From the NCBI GenBank assembly GCA_945788325.1, contig CALZLL010000024.1, positions 1 through 12,492 on the forward strand: a stretch of DNA of 12,492 nt. Reading direction: 5' to 3'. Positions 7,492 through 12,492 of the stretch are shown here, one piece after another. The DNA is from an uncultured Clostridium sp. (GTDB taxonomy: Bacteria > Bacillota_I > Bacilli_A > RF39 > UBA660). Below the pieces are notes generated by a model that was not told the origin of the DNA, searched no databases, and worked only from the letters and a program-made list of their open reading frames with translations. The position numbers were made by a program, and so were the translations under genes. The number at the start of each line of letters is the position of its first letter. Position 1 is the stretch's first letter.

Positions 7492-7893
7492 ATGAAAAAG
7501 AATAAAATTTTATATTTAATTTTAGGAATTGTATTATTAATAATTATAATATGTAGTATTATTTTAATAAAAAATCATAAAAAAGAATTAACATGTAAAA
7601 CACAAAATAGTTATATTACTATGAAATTTATAAAAAATAAGTTAGAATCATTAGAAGGTGAAATAATTATTTCAGAAAATAGTGAAATGATAATTACTGA
7701 AATTAATGATAATTCTTATAAATATGATCATCTGCTAGTATTAAGTAAAGATGGTAAAAAAATTACTTACTCATTTGATTATGTTGATGGGAATCAGGCT
7801 GCTTTAAGTTACATTGGATTGAATTATGGGGATTCAATAAAGTATAAAGATTTGAAAAGGTCATTTGAAGCTAAAAAATATAAATGTAAATAA
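7492..7893 (+). CDS. Small single-pass membrane protein of unknown function
   Basis: This 133-residue protein has a short basic N-terminus, a strongly hydrophobic helix (about residues 6-27) and a lysine-rich outer domain of about 105 residues that looks like alternating beta strands. The helix contains a cysteine but no convincing lipobox, so it is more likely an anchor than a lipoprotein signal. The outer domain has just two cysteines, near each end (LTCK near 34 and YKCK at the C-terminus), which could form a disulfide. I recognise no family; small anchored domains with similar edges occur in gut Bacillota. The ATG follows the GLUG gene's stop by 15 bases with a GGAG site between (7482-7485), and no terminator separates them. 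Co-transcription, and perhaps a joint role at the surface, is therefore likely. Codon use looks more like the core genes than like the GLUG gene. Confidence 0.8.
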   Translation: MKKNKILYLILGIVLLIIIICSIILIKNHKKELTCKTQNSYITMKFIKNKLESLEGEIIISENSEMIITEINDNSYKYDHLLVLSKDGKKITYSFDYVDGNQAALSYIGLNYGDSIKYKDLKRSFEAKKYKCK

Positions 7894-7921
7894 AAAAGAA
7901 AAAGTAATTTTTTCTTTTTTT
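7892..7921 (+). terminator. Terminator of the GLUG locus
   Basis: An A-rich arm (7892-7904) pairs with a T-rich arm (7908-7920) through a 13-bp stem containing one G-C pair, one G-T pair and a 3-base loop. The T-rich arm doubles as the release tract. It overlaps the last stop codon of the locus. Confidence 0.65.
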
Positions 7922-7952
7922 ATATATAAGTATTTTAAAAATTAAATATTTA

Positions 7953-7961
7953 TGTTAAAAT
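7953..7961 (+). promoter_or_regulatory. Extended -10 promoter of sepF
   Basis: TGTTAAAAT is a TG-extended -10 (hexamer TAAAAT, 7956-7961) located 41 bases before the sepF start. No good -35 is visible at 7933-7938. The same nine bases recur ahead of the ileS leader at 8424. Confidence 0.5.
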
Positions 7962-8002
7962 ATCTTTATAGATAGTAAAGCAAAATATTTGGAGGGATAA
8001 AA

Positions 8003-8401
8003 ATGGCGTTTAATTTAAAGAAATTTTTAGGTGGTACTGACGTTTCAAGTGAAGATGAATATTATACATTGAGTGTAGAAGAAGCAACTAGAGAAGAAAC
8101 TCAAGAAGGAAGTAAGATGATTCTTTTAGAACCAAGAGCATATTCTGAGTCACAACAGATAGCAGATTACTTAAAAAAGAGAAATACTGTTGTTGTTAAC
8201 TTAAAAAGAGTAACACCTGATCAGGGTAAAAGAATAATAGATTTTGTTAGTGGATGTTTATATGCGATTGGTGGAACGATGCAAAAATTAGGTGATGGAA
8301 TATTTTTATGCGCTCCAAAAAACATTAATGTTCAAGGTAAAATGACTGAAGAAGAAGAACCTAAAAGAGGAAGAACAAAAAATATTTCAGAAGATTTTTA
8401 G
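8003..8401 (+). CDS. sepF: Cell division protein SepF
   Basis: SepF binds FtsZ, bundles or arches its filaments and tethers them to the membrane at the division site. The 132-residue protein has the family layout. A short amphipathic N-terminal helix (MAFNLKKFLGG) serves membrane binding. An acidic linker follows (about 14-36). The SepF core domain (about 37-112) contains the EPRAYSESQQIADYL stretch and the GDGIFLCAPKNI strand. A charged tail ends the protein. An excellent GGAGGG ribosome site (7991-7996) precedes the ATG. The stop is TAG, the only one in the window. No terminator follows, so some transcripts may run into the ileS T-box leader. In Bacillus, sepF lies in a cluster ending with divIVA and ileS; here ileS is the immediate neighbour. 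Confidence 0.94.
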   Translation: MAFNLKKFLGGTDVSSEDEYYTLSVEEATREETQEGSKMILLEPRAYSESQQIADYLKKRNTVVVNLKRVTPDQGKRIIDFVSGCLYAIGGTMQKLGDGIFLCAPKNINVQGKMTEEEEPKRGRTKNISEDF

Positions 8402-8404
8402 GTC

Positions 8405-8432
8405 TTGATTAATTTTATAAATGTGTTAAAAT
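8405..8432 (+). promoter_or_regulatory. Promoter of the ileS T-box transcript
   Basis: TTGATT (8405-8410) and TAAAAT (8427-8432) are separated by 16 bases, and the -10 is TG-extended (TGTTAAAAT from 8424). It starts right behind the sepF stop codon. Transcription would begin near 8439, just before the T-box leader. Confidence 0.65.
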
Positions 8433-8438
8433 ATATGT

Positions 8439-8664
8439 CATAAAGCAAATGATGAAGACGTTATAATGTGAAATTATAAGAGATTCTACTTATTGGTGAG
8501 ATGTAGATTAAGGAAGCATTATGAGAATCACTTCTGATGCGTATGTCTGAAATTAGTAAGATATTACCGCTATCTAGCGTTAAAAGACTTAAGTGCATAT
8601 CATTGATATGAATTAAGGTGGTACCGTGGGAATAATCTCATCCTTTAATTAGGATGAGTTTTTT
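8439..8664 (+). ncRNA. T-box leader sensing tRNA-Ile, upstream of ileS
   Basis: A T-box leader reads the charging state of its tRNA: uncharged tRNA-Ile stabilises an antiterminator and lets ileS be transcribed. The signature T-box AAGGTGGTACCGTGG lies at 8616-8630. Its TGGT (8619-8622) can pair with an ACCA tRNA end, matching the discriminator A of tRNA-Ile. The Stem I motif GGTGAGA is at 8495-8501, in the loop of a small hairpin (8486-8489 with 8503-8506). The probable specifier is ATC (8527-8529), followed by A as is usual. The terminator hairpin is 8637-8644 with 8651-8658, then six Ts. The exact Stem I fold was not computed; the specifier choice is likely but not proven. Confidence 0.93.
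8637..8664 (+). terminator. Regulated terminator of the ileS T-box
   Basis: CTCATCCT pairs with AGGATGAG around a 6-base loop, followed by TTTTTT. It competes with the antiterminator formed by the T-box sequence just upstream. Confidence 0.88.
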
Positions 8665-8687
8665 ATATTTAAAGGAGGAAAGTAAAA

Positions 8688-11600
8688 ATGAGTAAATTAT
8701 TTAAAGAATTATCAAAAAAACAAGTATGGGAAAATGAACAAGATATTTTAAAAAAATGGAAAGAAGAAGATATCTTAAATAAAACTATTGAAAATAGAAA
8801 AGATTGTGAAAATTATGTGTTTTATGATGGACCGGCAACCGCTAATGGTAATCCAGGAATCCATCATATGGTTTCTAAGTTTTTAAAAGACTCTTTTTGT
8901 AAGTATCAAACCATGAATGGTAAAAGAGTACTTAGAAAAATTGGATGGGATACTCATGGCTTACCAGTAGAGGTACAAGTAGAAAAAGAATTAGGATTTG
9001 AAGGTAAAAAAGATATTGAAAAGTATGGTATCGAACCATTTAATAAAAAATGTCGTGAAGCAGTTTGGAAAAATGAAAAGGCTTTTACCGATTTAACTGA
9101 TCAAATGGGACAATTCATTGATACTGAAAATAGATACATTACCTATGATAATGATTACATCGAAACTGAATGGTGGATTTTAAAGAAATTCTTTGATGAA
9201 GGTTTATTTTATGAAGGCGTTAAAATTACACCTTATTGTCCAAGATGTGGTACGTCACTTGCATCACATGAGGTTGCTCAAGGTTATAAGGAAGTAAGTG
9301 TTGATACGGTAATTGTTCCAATGAAGAAAAAGGATGAAGATTGTTATTTTCTAGTATGGACAACAACACCATGGACACTACTTTCTAACGTAGCATTATG
9401 TGTTAATCCAAATGAGACATATGTTAAAGTAGAATCTATGGGATATAAATTTATTTTAGCAAAAGCTTTAATGAATAAAGTACTAGGTGATGACGTAAAA
9501 GTACTAGAAGAATATAGTGGTAAAGATTTAGAGTATCAAGAATATGAACAATTATTACCTTTCTTAAGTGTTAATAAAAAAGCTTTCTTTGTTACTTGTG
9601 ATAACTATGTAACAATGGAAGATGGTACTGGTATCGTTCATATTGCACCAGCTTTTGGTGAAGATGATGCAAACGTTGGTAAGAATTATAATTTACCATA
9701 TTTAAATCCAGTAGGAGAAGACGGTTGCTATACCGAAGGACCTTGGAAGGGTATTAGAGTATTTGATGCTGATTTAGAAGTAATTAAATACTTAAAAGAA
9801 AATGATAAATTGTTTAAAAAACAAAAGATGGTACATAACTACCCTCACTGCTGGAGATGCAAATCACCACTTCTATACTATTCAAAACCAAGTTATTATT
9901 TAGAAGTAACTAAGTTTAAAGATAAGATAATTGAAAATAATAAAAAGATTAATTGGTATCCATCTTATGTTGGTGAAAAAAGATTTGGAAACTGGCTTGA
10001 AGAATTAAAAGACTGGGCTATTTCTCGTCAAAGATATTGGGGAACACCATTACCATTATGGATTTGTGAATGTGGACACCAAGAAATGATTGGTTCTAGA
10101 AAAGAATTAGTAGAAAAAGCAATAGAAGATATTGATGAAACAATAGAACTTCACAGACCATACGTTGATGATGTACATTTAAAATGTCCAGAGTGTGGTA
10201 AAAAAATGACAAGGTGTAAAGACGTAATTGACTGTTGGTTTGATTCTGGATCAATGCCGTTTGCACAATATCATTATCCATTTGAAAATAAAAAGTTATG
10301 GGAAGAACAATATCCCGCTGATTTTATCGCAGAAGGTATTGACCAAACCCGTGGTTGGTTTTATTCATTACTTGTAATATCAACTTTTGTTACTGGAGAA
10401 AGTTCATACAAAAATGTATTAGTTAATGATTTATTACTTGATAAGAATGGTGAAAAAATGCATAAATCTCGTGGTAACGCAGTAGAACCATTTGGAATTA
10501 TGAAAGAATATGGTGCAGATACCATCCGTTGGTATTTACCATATGTATCACCAGTTTGGACGCCAATTAAGTTTGATGAAGAAGGACTAAAAGAAGTATA
10601 TTCTAAATTCTTTAATACCTTTAAAAATACATATTCATTCTTTGCACTTTATGCAAACACTGATGATGTTGATCCAAGAAGTTTTGATGTTAATTATGAT
10701 GATAGAGAAGAAATCGATAAATGGCTAATTTCTAAATATAACAAACTTTTGGATTACGTAACTAAAGCGTATGATGAATATGATTTGACAAAAGTTGTTA
10801 GAAGTGTAACTGAGTTTGTTTCAGAAGATTTATCTAATTGGTACATTAGGAGAAACAGACGTAGATTCTGGACATCAGAATTAGATAATAGTAAAAAAGC
10901 AGTTTATAAAACAACTTATGAGGTGTTAGAAGGACTATGTAAGATAATTGCACCTATCGTACCATACGTATCAGAAGAAGTTTATACCGCTTTAACTGGA
11001 AATGAATCAGTTCATCTTGCAGATTTTCCTAAAGCTGATTTATCTTTGGTAAACGATAGAATTGAAAATAGAATGGATTTGGTAAGGGATTTAATTTCGC
11101 TTGGTAGAAACGCACGTGAAACAGTTAAAATAAAGGTAAGACAACCAATTAGTGAAGTATTAATTGATGGTAAAAATGAATCTTTAATTAAAGACTTAAT
11201 AGAATTAATTAAGGAAGAATTAAACGTTAAAAAAGTTACCTACGTAAGTGATTTATCTAAGTACATGAATTTTGAGGTTAAACCAAACTTTAAGATTGTT
11301 GGTAAAATATTTGGACCAAAAATTAAACTATATCAAGAAGAACTTACTAAGTTAACTGCAGAAGACGTTAAGTTTATTCAAAGTGGTGAAGCCGTAACAA
11401 TAACGGTTGATGGTGAATTATTTGATGTTACCGAAGAAATGGTAGATATAAGAGTATCATCTAAAGAAGGTTATGACGTAGCTAAAGAAGGAAATAACTT
11501 TATTATATTAAATACTAATTTAACAGAAGACTTAATAAATGAAGGTTATGCTAGAGAATTAATTTCTAAGATTCAAAACTTAAGAAAAGAAAAAGATTTT

Positions 11601-11783
11601 GATGTAGCTGATAGAATTAATTTATATTATGAACATAATGAAAAACTAGAAGAAGTATTATCTTCATTTGAAGAGATGATAAAAAAAGAAATTTTAGCAC
11701 TAGCATTCATAAATAAAAATGATTTATCTAATGAATTTGACCTAAATGGTTTAAATGTTAAATTAGATGTAGAAAAGGCTTAA
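8688..11783 (+). CDS. ileS: Isoleucyl-tRNA synthetase, type 2
   Basis: Charges tRNA-Ile with isoleucine. It has 1031 residues, normal for the long type 2 form. The class I catalytic core has PGIHH (56-60) as the HIGH motif and KMHKS (590-594) as the KMSKS motif. The inserted CP1 editing domain contains WTTTPWTLLSN (224-234) and GTGIVHIAPAFGEDD (313-327), which clear mischarged valine. Several CxxC pairs, including CPRC at 184-187, suggest bound zinc. The anticodon-binding domain (about 690-830) includes the SNWYIRRNRRRFW segment, and a type-2-specific C-terminal region follows. The HIGH variant and the CPRCGTSLASHEVAQGYK segment point to type 2. That class is known for low sensitivity to mupirocin; this is not shown for this protein. 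A strong AAAGGAGG site (8671-8678) fixes the start. Expression is governed by the T-box leader. Confidence 0.96.
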   Translation: MSKLFKELSKKQVWENEQDILKKWKEEDILNKTIENRKDCENYVFYDGPATANGNPGIHHMVSKFLKDSFCKYQTMNGKRVLRKIGWDTHGLPVEVQVEKELGFEGKKDIEKYGIEPFNKKCREAVWKNEKAFTDLTDQMGQFIDTENRYITYDNDYIETEWWILKKFFDEGLFYEGVKITPYCPRCGTSLASHEVAQGYKEVSVDTVIVPMKKKDEDCYFLVWTTTPWTLLSNVALCVNPNETYVKVESMGYKFILAKALMNKVLGDDVKVLEEYSGKDLEYQEYEQLLPFLSVNKKAFFVTCDNYVTMEDGTGIVHIAPAFGEDDANVGKNYNLPYLNPVGEDGCYTEGPWKGIRVFDADLEVIKYLKENDKLFKKQKMVHNYPHCWRCKSPLLYYSKPSYYLEVTKFKDKIIENNKKINWYPSYVGEKRFGNWLEELKDWAISRQRYWGTPLPLWICECGHQEMIGSRKELVEKAIEDIDETIELHRPYVDDVHLKCPECGKKMTRCKDVIDCWFDSGSMPFAQYHYPFENKKLWEEQYPADFIAEGIDQTRGWFYSLLVISTFVTGESSYKNVLVNDLLLDKNGEKMHKSRGNAVEPFGIMKEYGADTIRWYLPYVSPVWTPIKFDEEGLKEVYSKFFNTFKNTYSFFALYANTDDVDPRSFDVNYDDREEIDKWLISKYNKLLDYVTKAYDEYDLTKVVRSVTEFVSEDLSNWYIRRNRRRFWTSELDNSKKAVYKTTYEVLEGLCKIIAPIVPYVSEEVYTALTGNESVHLADFPKADLSLVNDRIENRMDLVRDLISLGRNARETVKIKVRQPISEVLIDGKNESLIKDLIELIKEELNVKKVTYVSDLSKYMNFEVKPNFKIVGKIFGPKIKLYQEELTKLTAEDVKFIQSGEAVTITVDGELFDVTEEMVDIRVSSKEGYDVAKEGNNFIILNTNLTEDLINEGYARELISKIQNLRKEKDFDVADRINLYYEHNEKLEEVLSSFEEMIKKEILALAFINKNDLSNEFDLNGLNVKLDVEKA

Positions 11784-11800
11784 TTTTAAGTCTTTTTTTT
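11773..11800 (+). terminator. Terminator of ileS
   Basis: A 10-bp stem (11773-11782 with 11787-11796, one G-T pair) has a 4-base loop and continues into Ts up to 11800. It overlaps the ileS stop codon and touches the -10 element of tmk. Confidence 0.75.
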
Positions 11801-11808
11801 GTTATAAT
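11800..11808 (+). promoter_or_regulatory. Extended -10 promoter of tmk
   Basis: TGTTATAAT gives a perfect TATAAT (11803-11808) with a TG extension. It starts on the last T of the ileS terminator. The -35 region (TTAATT, 11780-11785) is poor and lies inside the terminator stem. A start near 11815 would leave the GGAGGA site (11815-11820) at the very 5' end of the message. Confidence 0.5.
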
Positions 11809-11829
11809 TTTTATGGAGGATATTGATGT

Positions 11830-12492
11830 ATGAAAGGTAAATTAATAGTAATTGAAGGAACAGATTGTTCGGGTAAGGAAACACAATCAAAATTATTAGT
11901 TGAAAGGTTAGAAAAAGAAGGAAAAAAAGTAGTGCGAGTTTCTTTTCCAATGTATGATACCCCAACTGGGGCAATAGTAGGTGCTTGCGTTTTAGGAAAA
12001 CCACACATGTGTGAAGAGTTATTAAAAGAAAATCATGGCTTTTTTAAAGAAGGTGGTGGCAACATTGATGAACTTGCAGCATTATGTTATTATGCAGCGG
12101 ATAGAAGATATAATTTACCTATTATTAATAAATATTTAGAAGAAGGATACATTGTCATTGCTGATAGGTATGTTACAAGTAATATGGCTCATCGTGGTGG
12201 TCTAATTAAGGATAAAGAAAAACGCCTTGAAATATATAAGAAAATAGAAAAACTAGAATATGAAATCATGGAACTTACAAAACCTGATAAAACAATTCTT
12301 CTATATATGCCATATGAACAAGCTTGCATTTTAAAACAAAAAAGAGGAGAAGCACCAGATGAGGTAGAATCAAATGAGGAGTATTTACGTTTAGGAGAAA
12401 AAGCTTATTTAGAGTTAGCTGACTTATATGGTTATAACGTTATAAATTGTTCTTTGGATGGTAATATAAGATCAATTGAAGAAATTCACAAA
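11830..12492 (+). CDS. tmk: Thymidylate kinase, 3' end cut by the window
   Basis: Phosphorylates dTMP to dTDP with ATP, on the way to dTTP. The 221 residues present have no stop; the family is usually about 220-235 residues, so little is missing. The P-loop GTDCSGKE is at 10-17, SFPMYDTPTG follows at 38-47, and the DRY motif (112-114) with VTSNMAHRGG forms the dTMP-binding region. The P-loop has Glu after Lys instead of the usual Ser/Thr; I recall the same GTDCSGKETQ form in clostridial homologues. The start is ATG 11830, nine bases after a GGAGGA site. The earlier ATG at 11826 is out of frame and meets a stop after four codons. It has its own promoter behind the ileS terminator. A related deoxynucleoside monophosphate kinase is possible but less likely. 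Confidence 0.9.
   Translation, partial: MKGKLIVIEGTDCSGKETQSKLLVERLEKEGKKVVRVSFPMYDTPTGAIVGACVLGKPHMCEELLKENHGFFKEGGGNIDELAALCYYAADRRYNLPIINKYLEEGYIVIADRYVTSNMAHRGGLIKDKEKRLEIYKKIEKLEYEIMELTKPDKTILLYMPYEQACILKQKRGEAPDEVESNEEYLRLGEKAYLELADLYGYNVINCSLDGNIRSIEEIHK

Noticed and set aside
10096..10281. Minus-strand open frame inside ileS
   Set aside because: It lies wholly within conserved ileS sequence, gives a low-complexity product and has no ribosome binding site.
11786..12008. Minus-strand open frames at the right edge
   Set aside because: They overlap the 5' part of tmk, which has intact family motifs, a promoter and a ribosome site.
1..12492. Mycoplasma-type code with TGA as tryptophan
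   Set aside because: Tryptophan is encoded by TGG throughout, including in the Trp-rich ileS, and no conserved gene is interrupted by TGA.

Overview
The window is a very AT-rich piece of chromosome from a walled, low-GC Gram-positive bacterium in the Bacillota. The nearest fit is one of the uncultured, Mollicutes-related gut Bacilli (RF39-like), and that placement is inferred. The evidence for the group is TmcAL, SepF, a class B penicillin-binding protein, a zinc-ribbon L33, a T-box leader and strong Shine-Dalgarno sites. Genes are tightly packed, and most are followed by a short hairpin with a T-run. Every tryptophan codon seen is TGG and every complete gene ends in TAA or TAG, so the standard code applies.

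Left part (1-1600): two leftward genes. One is tmcAL, a tRNA-Met wobble-cytidine acetate ligase. The other is a small helical protein of unknown function. A divergent intergenic region separates them from the rightward genes. Then come a membrane-anchored class B PBP (1611-3647), ribosomal protein L33 (3693-3863, too short for many gene callers) and elongation factor P (3909-4466).

Centre (4500-7900): the accessory part. A 966-residue exported protein has a signal peptide, an N-terminal domain resembling TasA/camelysin-type surface proteins, and two GLUG-repeat modules. The GLUG bodies of the two modules are identical over 663 bp, while the DNA just outside them has diverged. The gene's A-ending codons differ from those of its neighbours. 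A 133-residue single-pass membrane protein follows it directly and probably shares its transcript. This is the most unusual part of the window.

Right part (7950-12492): conserved genes again. sepF (cell division) is followed by a tRNA-Ile-sensing T-box leader and ileS, which encodes a type 2 isoleucyl-tRNA synthetase. This keeps the sepF-to-ileS neighbourhood of Bacillus, but ylmG, ylmH and divIVA are missing between them. A thymidylate kinase gene starts at 11830 and runs off the right edge.

Apart from the GLUG locus, the genes serve translation (tmcAL, rpmG, efp, ileS), wall growth and division (PBP, sepF) and dTTP supply (tmk). No mobile element, CRISPR array, tRNA or rRNA gene was seen.
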